NCBI GenBank assembly: GCA_010279815.1
Contig: QEOQ01000545.1
Coordinates: 27,924 to 41,563 of the forward strand
DNA: 13,640 bases
Reading direction: 5' to 3'
DNA from: Brachionus plicatilis
Taxonomy: Eukaryota > Rotifera > Eurotatoria > Ploima > Brachionidae
This document shows positions 1-8,715 of the stretch, in pieces; position 1 is the first letter of the stretch; each line of letters starts with the position of its first letter. Below the pieces are notes generated by a model, which saw nothing but the letters and a program-made list of their open reading frames with translations, was not told the DNA's origin and did not search any database. Made by a program: the position numbers and the translations under genes.

Positions 1-68
1 TTTCAAATAAAAAATCAATTAATAAATAATTTTACAGTGAAATAGAAAAAATTTCAAAATTGAGATAA

Positions 69-287
69 AAAACACGTAAATTTTTTGGAAAAGTCTTAAA
101 TATTCATAAAGATAATTTAATTGCTGAACAATATTGTTTTTTACTTGATAAATATTCTGTAAATCGAGTGATGGTTGTTGCTCAAATTCATTTTTTTAAT
201 CCTTGAATGATTGATTCAGTTAAAGACTGGTGTGCCATTATTTGACTGCAATATGCTCTGCGTCAAGCGAAAGTTACTATTAATTAA
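69..287 (+). pseudogene. Unidentified coding relic with two in-frame TGA
   Basis: This frame runs about 72 codons from just after a TAA (66-68) to a TAA at 285-287 and is interrupted only by TGA at 204-206 and 243-245. The translation looks protein-like, with pieces such as LIAEQYCFLLDKYSVNRVM, VVAQIHFFNP, MIDSVKDWCAII and LQYALRQAKVTIN. Both TGA fall where a Trp would fit in an amphipathic helix context, and TGG is also used once (DW). I do not recognise the family. It could be the last exon of an upstream gene, a pseudogene whose Trp codons decayed from TGG to TGA, or chance. There is no Met near the start and no obvious splice acceptor that settles the 5' edge. Confidence 0.35.
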
Positions 288-649
288 ATAAATTGAAAAA
301 AATAAAAAAAATTCTCATTTTTAAATTTAGATTTTTTTAGCCTTAAAGAAATTGAGCTTAAAAAAATTTTTTAGTCTTGTACATAAATCAAACTTCTAAT
401 AGCTTTTTCCTAATTTTGCTGATCCTATTAGTTTTCAAATATATTGCAATTATTTTTTCAATTTTTTGATTATAATATCTGACAGTTAAGATAGCTTCAA
501 CATTTTTAACAAAAAATTAAGTTTTTTATTCCAACTTTAGCCAATTTAAAATCAAAATGATAACAAAATTTAGTCTTCTAAAAAGAATCAATCTTATAAT
601 GAATTTTTTATTCCAATTAATTGTTCAAAATTTTAAGAGATATGTTCTT
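288..649. other. AT-rich DNA, nothing recognised
   Basis: This stretch is A/T homopolymer-rich, with no open frame, repeat or RNA signature that I can support. Confidence 0.5.
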
Positions 650-721
650 ACAAAGTGACCCGTGGACTTAACCTCGAAATTCGGCCTTTTTCCCTAGGGT
701 TACGCACGATTGATCCTTTGT
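650..721 (-). repeat. Hairpin-forming repeat, copy A (inverted relative to copy B)
   Basis: A markedly GC-richer block in very AT-rich DNA. It is an imperfect nested palindrome: ACAAAG at 650-655 pairs with CTTTGT at 716-721, CGTG at 661-664 with CACG at 705-708, and TAACC at 669-673 with GGTTA at 698-702, leaving a loop of about 24 nt. Its reverse complement, extended to about 733, aligns along most of its length to the block at 1065-1155. The shared core is CTCTATAACA, AGGATC, GTG, CCCT and, further along, CCACG and GTAAG. It could be a short foldback/MITE-type element or a structured small RNA gene. I could not fit it to tRNA, 5S rRNA or a known snRNA. Confidence 0.5.
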
Positions 722-1064
722 TATAGAGAACCTAATTCATCAATCATAATCTTAAATTATAATTTTTTGATAGATTTTTTAATTTGAAGATTTTCAAGTT
801 AAAATAAATGAAAAAAGTTATTGATACAAAATGATTAAAATATTTTTTTTACGTTTATTTATTACATTTTAATAATTTTTAAACTAAGTTAAATATCACT
901 GCCCTTAAATCTAAATTTCTAATTAAAATTTTCTTTTTTTTATGCTCAAAAGCTGCATTCAATGTTAGTATTTGTGTTTAACTCTGTCTTTATCTTTGTT
1001 TTTTGTTTTTCAACTCTGAATTAAAATCTTAATTTCGTAATTTAGAGCATGTTCGAAGAATTTA
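722..1064. other. AT-rich spacer between the two hairpin repeats
   Basis: AT-rich DNA with no recognisable gene. If the two flanking repeat copies were arms of one composite element, this would be its interior, but nothing coding is visible in it. Confidence 0.4.
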
Positions 1065-1155
1065 GATCTCTATAACATAGGATCCATGGTGTGCAGCCCT
1101 GGAGATAAACTCGAGTTACCGGAATTAGGCCACGTATCACAGTGTAAGGTTATAA
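1065..1155 (+). repeat. Hairpin-forming repeat, copy B
   Basis: The second GC-richer block, roughly 70% similar by eye to the reverse complement of the block at 650-733. Its ends can pair (TATAAC at 1071-1076 with GTTATA at 1149-1154), as can an inner GTG (1089-1091) with CAC (1131-1133). The outer ACATAG/CAGTGT positions that match the stem of copy A keep partial pairing. Similar length, GC elevation and hairpin ends in both copies suggest one family, either a mobile hairpin element or a small structured RNA. The alignment was done by eye and needs a proper dot plot. Confidence 0.45.
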
Positions 1156-1938
1156 TGTTTATCGTGCAATTTAATTCAAAAAAATCCTAAAAAATTGAGT
1201 GTAGCCAAATACACAATTAATGAGATATCACTTAAATTGTATTTTGAAATGAGTATTTCGATAAAGAAATTATTTAACAAAAAGAAAAAATATTCAAAAA
1301 GGAATCTTCAGCCATCAAAATTTTTATTAATTTTTTTTGAAAAAAAATGTTAACAAGCAAAATGAATTGAATCCAAACAATTCACTAAAATTTCATAAAA
1401 ATCAACAATTAAAATTATACATCAATAAAATGATAGATCATTTATAAATTTAATTTTTAAATTACGAAACAAAGATTTCGCATAAAAGTTATGTTTTCAT
1501 TTAACAGTAATTTTAAAAAGTTCATTTTCTTTTAAATCTCTCTTTGTCGGTATTGTTAAATTAAAAAACAAATTGAACAATAGTTCTTACTTTTTTAGAT
1601 AAACATAAAAAAAGTTAAAAACAAAAAATAACACAACAAAAAAAAATTCAAAATTAATTTACTAATTGAAATAAGACATAAATACTAGAACAAATTTTGT
1701 GTGTTACTCACATTATTTATGTTCTTTAATCTCTTTTTATGTTTTTATAATCTTGGTCATTTTTCAAACAGGTTTTGACAAAACTAGAATTAAAATATAA
1801 TTTAGAAAAGATGTAAACTTATATTAAGCACTTAAAGTAAGTTTCGATGGATTTGACAATGTGTTTTCAAAATTTACAATGAGTTTTCTTCAGAGCATTT
1901 TTAGGAGTTAATGAATATCTTTTTATTTCAAGTCTAAA
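1156..1938. other. AT-rich DNA, nothing recognised
   Basis: Low-complexity A/T-rich sequence with no supportable gene, RNA or repeat. Confidence 0.5.
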
Positions 1939-2046
1939 ATGGCCGATTTTAAAATTGATCATTCAGAAATACCAAAAAATGTTTGAGAAAAATTAGTAAA
2001 AATAAAGAATGTTGTGCTAGATAATAAATATTATTTTGATTATTAA
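1939..2046 (+). pseudogene. Short ORF/relic with one in-frame TGA
   Basis: An ATG at 1939-1941 opens MADFKIDHSEIPKNV, then TGA (1984-1986), then EKLVKIKNVVLDNKYYFDY and TAA (2044-2046). The amino-acid mix is protein-like and the start has a CAAG dinucleotide acceptor-like context upstream (TTTATTTCAAG). Reading the TGA as Trp would give a smooth NVWEKL stretch. I do not recognise the family. It may be a decayed first exon or a chance ORF; 35 codons is too short to decide. Confidence 0.25.
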
Positions 2047-4213
2047 TTTTATCAAAAATAATACAAGAAATGAAATTTGAGCAATTTATACTATTATTCA
2101 ATAATATTGCGAAAAAAAAATTAAACACTTATTAATTTTCCTAAAAAACACTTGTTAAACGCAAGACAAAACTTCCTTATTTCAACAAGACACTTACGAC
2201 ACAAAATTGTTTTTGAACCGTTTCATTTTAGTTTAATTTGATATAATTAATAAAATACAATTTGCTAAAATTTGAATACTTAAAAAATTAGTTTTTAAGA
2301 TCATACTGTTAAAATTATGACATTAATACCAATGCTAAAATTGTTTTATTTTTTTATTTATTCTTGTTAATTTCAAATAGTTAAATTTATTATTCTTGTT
2401 ATTAATTATCTTTCTATTATTATTTTTACATGTTCTTCTTGAATTCGAGAAAAAAATAGCGCTAATTATTTTTAAATATAGAATTTCTTTTATTATTTAA
2501 GAATTTCTTATTACATTTTTTTTGATCACCGAATCTGGCGTAATTTTTAAAATAAATATATTAATAAATAATTAAATGAAGTATTGGTCCGTTATGAACA
2601 AATACACCTCTTTGTTTATGTAAATATATGTGATATTTAAATCATTAGTTTTAGCAAAATAGAATAAGTTGATTCTTTGGATTAAAGTTGCGAAGATTTT
2701 ACATTCTTTATGAGTTGTGGCAAAGTGTGTTGAAGTGTAATTATTAAGTTAAATTTGAGCGGAATTTTCCATTTAGAAAGACAATATTATGCATTTCGAA
2801 ATGTCATAGAGCTTAGATAAATAATGATACAAGAAAATAATTATTTTACCTCATCAATTGTTTTGTTTAATATTTAATTTAAAATTTGACTTTAATTTAA
2901 ATGCCATTTTCTAAAGTCATACCTTAATAGTCCGGTTCAATCGAGAAAAAAAGAAATCTTGCCGGTATATCGAATAATCCGTAAACTAAATGAATCATAT
3001 TTATCTTAATTTTGCCAGAATTGAAAAAAATTTTATTTAATCATGAATAACGAAAAAAAAAATTTTTATTTTTAATTAAAGATTCAAATATTTCGGCTCA
3101 CAATGACAAGAATCTGTAAAATAAAGTTTTATTTATTCAAACTTTCAAACGATTCTATTATCATTTATTAAGCTAAATAAATAAATATAGAATTAATTTT
3201 ACAAAAGATTTTTTAAAAAAATTCAATTTTACTTATACGCTATTTATTTTTTTAAGTGAATAGTCTGACTGTTTTCGTATGATTATTTATATTTATGACT
3301 TTTCTTCGAAGAAACTATAAAAAAAAACTTTTTTTTGAGAAATTTCTATCAACTCTTAAGAGACACCTTGTATCCATTATTTTTTTGGAGATTCAAAAAT
3401 TAGAGAAGATTCTGATTTTGCATCACTAGTTGCTCTTTTATTTGTAGCTATATACTCAAATTATTTTCCAAAAATTTTATTTTTGATTGAATTTATTTAA
3501 TACATAACCAAACTTTTGTTTAACTGCAAGCTAGCAAAAGAGACTGAACTGGAATTAATATTTAGTATCGGTTCATTTGAATATATTTAATTAGATAAAG
3601 CAATTCTTCAAATTTAATTATTATTTAATTATTATCTAGTTGATAAAGAATTAATGAAGCATTTTCTGTTGATAAAAAATGGATCAAACGAGAGGTTCAT
3701 AAATCTTGGAAACTCTAGACATTCATAGTAAAATTCAACGGGACCTGAATAATTAATATACCATTAATAAATTTTTATTTAGAACTTAATTAAAAATTCG
3801 AAATTTTTCAAAAATATGAACAGGACAATAATCTTTTTTTAATGAATTTTTTGAATCATTTTAATTGTATCTAACAAATTAAATGCGTGCGGGCTAAAAA
3901 AATATTTTCAATCATTCTGAACTGCCTGAGAGTACTAGCTCTAAATTTTTTTTTTAATAAATTGAAAAACTTAACTTTTTGATTTAAAATATTGAATTGC
4001 AAAACAAAATTGAATATAGCACCCGGAGTACATTCACATACTTTTGACTGATGAAATTTTTGTTCAGAGAAAAATTGGCATATACTCGTGCTTAATTTAA
4101 ATTGAGCATTATATTCTTTAATATTAGGAAAACCTGGATAGATATAAAAATTTATCCTAATTTTTTTTGGATTATTTGGTTAAATTATAGTTTTCAAGTC
4201 TGGACAGATAGAA
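2047..4213. other. Long AT-rich intergenic stretch upstream of ABCF3
   Basis: About 2.2 kb of AT-rich DNA with many homopolymer runs and no open frame of note on either strand. Slightly GC-richer patches occur near 2930-2990, 3660-3750 and 4015-4100, but none gives a convincing protein or RNA. The promoter of ABCF3 presumably lies at the 3' end of this stretch. TTTTCAAG ending at 4198 could be a 5'UTR or trans-splice acceptor just before the start codon, but this is only a sequence resemblance. Confidence 0.5.
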
Positions 4214-6918
4214 ATGGATGGTTTAGATGTGGCAACCCTTGGTAAAATAAAATCAGAACTAGTTAAAAAATTCCATAAAATTGATGACGAAATCCTCAAT
4301 TATATTCTGGAGTCAATAAGTCTTAGCAATGATGAGTTTGAGACTGTTGACGATATAGAAGAAATAATCGGACCTTATCTAATGGAAATTGGTGACGAAA
4401 AATCTGCAAATGAGCTGTGTTCAAAATTTTTCAAAATCCTCAAACCGTAAAGAATTTTTTAAAATCTTTGAATTTTTTTTAAAAAAAAAAATTAGACAAG
4501 GTGCGGAAAATCGAGACAACGACTCGGATTTAAATGTAAAAAAACTATTAAATCCGATTCAGATCGCGTCCAATGCAGCTGATTTAGAGAAAGAATTTAA
4601 CAAAAAATTCGAATCAATGTTTGACTATAAAAGAGAAAATATTACTTATGTAAATGCCAAAAAATTGGAAAAAGCCGAAGCCAAACTAAAGCAGAAACTG
4701 GATAAACGAGAAGGAAAGCCTATTGTTGATTTATCGAACTACGATTCATCTAAACTAGCCTCAGCAAGTCAGTCTATCAGTCGCAAAGCTGAAAACCAGG
4801 AATCAGTGTCTAACAGATCATTCGACATTTGCATAGAAAACTTTGATATAGCATTTGGCAACAGGTTTGTTTAAATTTAAAAAATTTGAGTTATTTTTAA
4901 AATAAATTGACATAGGTCTTTGGTAACAGGAGCAAATTTGACCCTTGCTTTTGGACGTAGATACTGTTTGATCGGCCGTAATGGAATTGGTAAAACAACA
5001 TTACTAAAGATGATCAGCAGCCGTCAGCTAAAAATCCCAGCTCATATCCAAATACTTCACGTAGAACAGGAAGTTCACGGTGATGATACTTTGGCTATAG
5101 ATAGTGTTTTGGAATGTGACGAAAAAAGGCGTACTTTGCTACAAAAAGAAAAGGAAATAACTGAAAAATTGCACTCTGAGTAATTTAATTTTTGGGCTAT
5201 TTTTTTAAATTAATAAATCTAAATTTTGTTCTTTTTGTAGAGAATCGAAAAATGATGCCGATCTTAACAAAGAATTGGAGAAAATTTTCCAAGAACTCGA
5301 AGCCATCGAAGCTGACAAAGCTGTGTCAAGAGCGGCAAAAATTCTTTGTGGTCTTGGATTTAGTCCTGATGAACAAAAAAAAGCTACAAGGTAACAAAAA
5401 ATAAAGTTGTTAAACACATTTATTAAATTTATTTTTTTTAAAAGAGAATTTTCAGGTGGTTGGAGGATGAGACTTGCACTTGCCAGAGCTTTGTTCGCTC
5501 GTCCTGATTTACTGCTTCTTGACGAGCCTACTAACATGTTGGATTTGAAGGCTATCATTTGGCTAGAAAATTATCTTCAAGTAAATTAAAAAAATTTAAA
5601 ACTAAATTTGGAGTGAAAATTATTTGAAGACTTGGCACGGAACCTTGCTGATTGTGAGTCACGATCGCAGTTTTTTGAATGAAGTTGCACAAGAAATTCT
5701 CTATTTGCACAATCAAATTATTGAATCGTTTCGCGGAAATTACGAAAATTTTCTTAAAATACGTAACGAAAATCTCAAGAATCAGCAGCGAGAATACGAA
5801 GCTCAGCTTGAATACAGACAGCATATTCAGTTGTTTATTGACAGGTTTCGCTATAATGCTAATCGTGCAGCCCAGGTACAAAGCAAGATAAAAATGCTCG
5901 AAAAATTGTGAGTATAAAAATAATGAGTTTAAATAAAATTTTATTTTTTATTTTCTAAATTTTATTTTTTTTAGACCTGAGCTAAAACCGATTGAAAAAG
6001 AAAAAGAAGTTCACTTCAAGTAAAGATCTAAGGAATTTTTTTTTTATTTCAGGTTTTAATTTAATTTTTTGCAGATTCCCCGATGTGGAATGGATGAATG
6101 GAACTATTCTGAGACTCGATGAAGTTGACTTTTATTATTCAACAGAGCGATACATTTTTAAAAATGTTGACATTTCAGCTACCATGGACTCTCGAATTTG
6201 TATAGTCGGAGAAAATGGTTGCGGAAAAACCACGCTCTTGAAAGTTTTAATTGGAGAGTTTGAACCCAAAAAAGGCATTCGGCACACTCATAGAGCATTA
6301 AGATTGGGCTACTTCACCCAGCATCATATAGATGGGCTTAATTTGGCTCTAAACAGTGTCGAGGTCATGCAGGAAAAGTACCCTGGTCGACACATTGAAG
6401 AGTATCGAAGTGAATTGGGAAAATTCGGAGTTATAGGCGATATGGCTCTGCAGCCGATTGTGAGTCTTTCAGGAGGACAAAAAAGCAGGGTTGCTTTTGC
6501 ATTACTTTCCATGCTCAGGTTTTTATTAAAAAGTAAGTTTTATTAATGAGAAAAAAATTAATTTTTGTCTTGTTTTAGACCCAATTTTCTTGTTCTTGAC
6601 GAGCCTACAAATCAGTAAAAATCTTTTTTTATTAATATATATTTTTTTAATTATTTTTGAATAGCTTGGACATGGAAACTATTGAAGCATTGGGAGAAGC
6701 GTTGAATAAATTTGGAGTAATTAGTATAGCATTGGAGACTTGATTAAGTTTAATTTATTATGTTCTAATAGGGTGGTGTGATTTTGGTAAGTCACGATGA
6801 AAGATTGATCCAATTGATTTGTAAAGAACTGTGGCTGTGTAGAGATGGAAAGGTTAAGTCAATTGAAGGCGGATATGAAGAATATAGGAAGCTAATTGAA
6901 GCCGAGTTGGAGTACTAA
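4214..6918 (+). CDS. ABCF3: ABCF3-like ABC-F ATPase (Gcn20-type), complete, 11 exons
   Basis: A soluble, non-transporter ABC-F ATPase with two ATP-binding cassettes. The family acts on ribosomes, and the yeast relative Gcn20 works with Gcn1 to activate the amino-acid-starvation kinase Gcn2. My exons, joined with GT-AG introns in one frame, are 4214-4446, 4496-4864, 4916-5179, 5241-5390, 5445-5580, 5630-5907, 5975-6019, 6075-6518, 6579-6614, 6665-6716 and 6772-6918. They give 717 residues, close to the roughly 700 usual for ABCF3. Residues 1-77 form the acidic helical PWI-like N-terminal domain. The conserved [13 protein letters not shown] stretch follows in exon 2. Cassette 1 has Walker [10 protein letters not shown] (221-229), signature FSGGW (341-345), Walker B LLLLDEP (361-367) and the switch His395 in VSHDR. 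The linker has [20 protein letters not shown]. Cassette 2 has GENGCGKTT (537-545), LSGGQ (623-627), LDEPTNHLD and VSHDE (His677). The start has G at -3 and G at +4. No stop, frameshift or missing catalytic residue is seen. Confidence 0.96.
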
Positions 6919-6965
6919 ATTCCATGGTCTCATTTTAAAGGGTTTTTAACTCGATAATTTATTTT

Positions 6966-7016
6966 AATAAATAAAATTTAAAAAAAATTATTTTCTTATG
7001 AGTGTCACTCAATAAA
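6966..7016 (+). terminator. ABCF3 3' UTR with poly(A) signals
   Basis: Overlapping AATAAA hexamers lie at 6966-6971 and 6970-6975, about 50 nt after the stop codon. A further AATAAA at 7011-7016 is followed directly by a T-rich tract, the usual downstream element. Either set could direct cleavage; the last has the better context. Confidence 0.6.
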
Positions 7017-7401
7017 GTTTTTTTTTCAAAAAAATATTTTATTGTATTCAAAATTTTTCTTCAATTTTCAAGAACGTTTCACTAGATTTAAATACAAAAA
7101 TCAAAAAATTAAAATAAAACTTGTATTTAATGTTGATTATAAAATTTGTACTAAAGATAATTAAAAGAATTGGTTAACTAAAAATTCGGTTTAAAAAATT
7201 TAATTTTTAGTTATTCAATTTAATTTAAGACGAACACTTCTGGTCATTTTTATTTTTGGTCTTAAAGTTGTTAATAATTGAAACTAAAATAAAAGAGATC
7301 TGAGTACTTAGTCTAGAGATTTTTTGTATTAATTTTTTTATGATACACTTAAAAAAATTATATTTTTTTTAATAAATGTTATACTTAATTATGATATTTT
7401 G
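7017..7401. other. AT-rich DNA, nothing recognised
   Basis: AT-rich sequence between the ABCF3 poly(A) region and the transposon. No gene, RNA or repeat can be supported. Confidence 0.5.
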
Positions 7402-7426
7402 ATACTATATATTCTAATAGCTTATT
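7402..7426 (+). repeat. 25-bp exact direct repeat, copy 1
   Basis: These 25 bases occur again, identical and in the same orientation, at 11924-11948, about 4.5 kb away. The shared core includes TATTCTAATAGCTTATT. The similarity stops abruptly on both sides. Copy 1 ends 8 bp before the TA target duplication of the pogo-like element. Confidence 0.75.
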
Positions 7427-7436
7427 CACAACTATA

Positions 7437-7471
7437 CAGTAGAAATTCGATTATATGTAATTCGGTTATAT
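7437..7471 (+). repeat. Left terminal inverted repeat of pogo-like element
   Basis: 35 bp, an exact reverse complement of 7931-7965. It starts CAG directly after the TA duplication. ATTCG motifs begin at 7445 and 7460, with a third just inside at 7476; these spaced units are likely transposase-binding sites by analogy with other pogo elements. Confidence 0.93.
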
Positions 7472-7497
7472 GTAAATTCGATTATATATAATTTCAA

Positions 7498-7665
7498 AAA
7501 TCGCCACTGACACTCTTCTTGTCTTATGTTTCTAGAAATTTTTAAATTTGTCCAAGCATTAGTTCACGATCTAATTCTTGGAAAGTGCTAATTTTCCTTA
7601 ATTGATAGATAAAACCACTCTTTATACTAATTCCGCTACTATACAATGATAATGATTATACTTTC
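7498..7665 (-). pseudogene. Pogo-type transposase fragment (middle HTH region), reading outward to the left end
   Basis: On the minus strand the frame reads IYQLRKISTFQELDREL, then MLGQI, a stop, KFLET, a stop, and DKKSVSGDF before running into the left inverted repeat. The pattern of a basic helix end, F-x-E-L-D-x-E-L, then V-S-G-D matches the second CENP-B/pogo helix-turn-helix (HTH_Tnp_Tc5 type), where family members read roughly LDxxLxxW followed by xVSGxxI. The two stops are TAA. The fragment is dead, and it is in the opposite orientation to the N-terminal fragment at 7797-7919. Confidence 0.6.
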
Positions 7666-7682
7666 TTATTTTTTGACACCTG

Positions 7683-7709
7683 GTTTTTCTTGTTTTTCTT
7701 GTTTTTCTT
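7683..7709 (+). repeat. Three perfect 9-bp tandem units inside the transposon
   Basis: GTTTTTCTT occurs three times in direct succession near the middle of the element, close to where the two transposase fragments of opposite orientation must meet. It may mark the junction at which the inverted arrangement formed by slippage or template switching; that is inference. Confidence 0.7.
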
Positions 7710-7796
7710 ATTTCCTGGAACAAAGAACGTCTTTTGTATCTTCTGGTATAAATAAAATGAAAAACTTAAATATATATCCTCTTAAAATTTTGATAA

Positions 7797-7919
7797 AAAA
7801 TATACCAAACTAAATCTCGAAAAAATGCTAGAACTGAAGACGAGTGTTCTACCCCACCTTCTAAAAAACCACGAGTGGTGTTAAACTTTGCTCAAAAAGA
7901 AGAAATAATCCAATGTTAA
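7797..7919 (+). pseudogene. Pogo-type transposase N-terminal fragment, reading outward to the right end
   Basis: A 40-codon open frame on the plus strand ends SKKPRVVLNFAQKEEIIQC and stops (TAA 7917-7919) just before the right inverted repeat. KKPRVVLxFxxKxEII is the recognisable beginning of the CENP-B N-terminal (pogo) helix-turn-helix. The rest of that domain is missing, cut by the element's end. It points away from the element centre, as does the opposite-strand fragment at 7498-7665. Confidence 0.65.
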
Positions 7920-7930
7920 AAGATTTGTAT

Positions 7931-7965
7931 ATATAACCGAATTACATATAATCGAATTTCTACTG
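7931..7965 (-). repeat. Right terminal inverted repeat of pogo-like element
   Basis: 35 bp, an exact reverse complement of the left end, followed by the TA duplication at 7966-7967. Confidence 0.93.
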
Positions 7966-7967
7966 TA

Positions 7968-8676
7968 ATTAAAAAAAGTGTGAGTTTAATTTGATTAATT
8001 TTTTGAAAATTTTTTATAAAAAGCGCACAATATTAAGGGTAATATAAATTAAATTGATATTATAATTAATGAGTAAACTAAAAGAAACAGTAATCTTAGA
8101 ACAAAATCAATAATTTCTTTCCACCTCTCAAATAGTCAATTGCTTACCAAATTTATCCTAGATACTATCCATGAAAAATGCATTAAACTTTAGATGGTAC
8201 CCTTTAAATTTCTCTTATCAACTAATTGTGAATATTCTATGAATCATTAATTTATAAGCAATTTAAAAAAAAAAATTGGAATTAAAATTGTCTAAAAATT
8301 TTTAATAAGATGGGAAAAAATCCACTCTGAAGCAGGATTTTTTTTTTTGGAATAAAAACAAATAATTTACTATAGAGAATGAGATTAATTTCAACTTTGG
8401 TCACAAATAAAGAAGGGTTCTCAACTATATTTAAAAAATACTTTTCAGTTTTTTAAATGGTTGTTTTGGAGCAAAAATCTTGGCCATGTTATAAAATTTG
8501 TATACGAGGTTGGGAGGAGTTTAAATTTTGCATGTGAAATAATTTAAGTAGATATGTTTAAAAGCTGCTTTACTTTGAACGTTGATAATTTTAAAAGTTT
8601 GGGCAGTTGATTTAAAAATGTGCGAATTACAGTATTTTTTATTTTTAAAAAATTGAAATTAATGGCGCAAAATTTT
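7968..8676. other. AT-rich DNA between transposon and minus-strand gene
   Basis: Mostly AT-rich, low-complexity sequence. The only protein-like signal is the broken minus-strand stretch at 8107-8214, listed separately. Confidence 0.45.
8107..8214 (-). pseudogene. Short broken coding relic
   Basis: The minus frame reads EKFKGYHLKFNAFFMDSI, TAG (8158-8160), DKFGKQLTI, TGA (8128-8130), EVERNY and TGA. The composition is protein-like, but I recognise no family. The overlapping frame (VSN, stop, LFERWKEIIDFVLRLL) also looks plausible, so a frameshifted relic is possible. It may be transposon debris or chance. Confidence 0.2.
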
Positions 8677-8682
8677 TTTATT
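8677..8682 (-). terminator. Poly(A) signal of the minus-strand coiled-coil/zinc-finger gene
   Basis: AATAAA on the minus strand (TTTATT on plus), 34 nt beyond the TGA stop at 8716-8718. The distance suits a short 3' UTR. Confidence 0.45.
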
Positions 8683-8715
8683 TAAAAAAAAAAAAGTTAA
8701 ATTAGTTATTGCTTC

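Larger units (their letters stand above)
7437..7965. mobile_element. Non-autonomous pogo/Tigger-type DNA transposon (529 bp)
   Basis: Perfect 35-bp terminal inverted repeats lie at 7437-7471 and 7931-7965. They begin CAGTAGAAATTCG and are flanked by TA on both sides (7435-7436 and 7966-7967), the target-site duplication of the Tc1/mariner superfamily. CAG ends plus TA duplications are typical of the pogo/Tigger group. The interior keeps two decayed pieces of pogo-type transposase, one on each strand. The element is too short and too broken to encode a transposase, so it would have needed one supplied in trans. Intact inverted repeats suggest fairly recent movement. The left end holds three ATTCGRTTATAT units spaced 15-16 bp apart, while the right end holds two. 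Confidence 0.92.

Noticed and set aside
69..245. Mitochondrial insertion explaining TGA as Trp
   Set aside because: The translation matches no mitochondrial protein that I know and is too charged for the membrane subunits.
650..1155. tRNA or 5S rRNA gene in the GC-richer hairpin blocks
   Set aside because: No convincing B box, anticodon arm or 5S-type internal promoter could be placed; they are kept only as structured repeats.
2047..4213. Hidden gene in the long upstream spacer
   Set aside because: Scanning both strands gave only short open frames without domain-like sequence or paired splice sites.
5205..5558. 117-codon minus-strand ORF across ABCF3 exons 4-5
   Set aside because: It lies antisense to well-conserved ABC cassette sequence and crosses its splice sites; it is a shadow of the real gene.
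5555..5881. 108-codon minus-strand ORF over ABCF3 exon 6
   Set aside because: Antisense shadow of the conserved H-loop and linker region; its own translation looks like no known domain.
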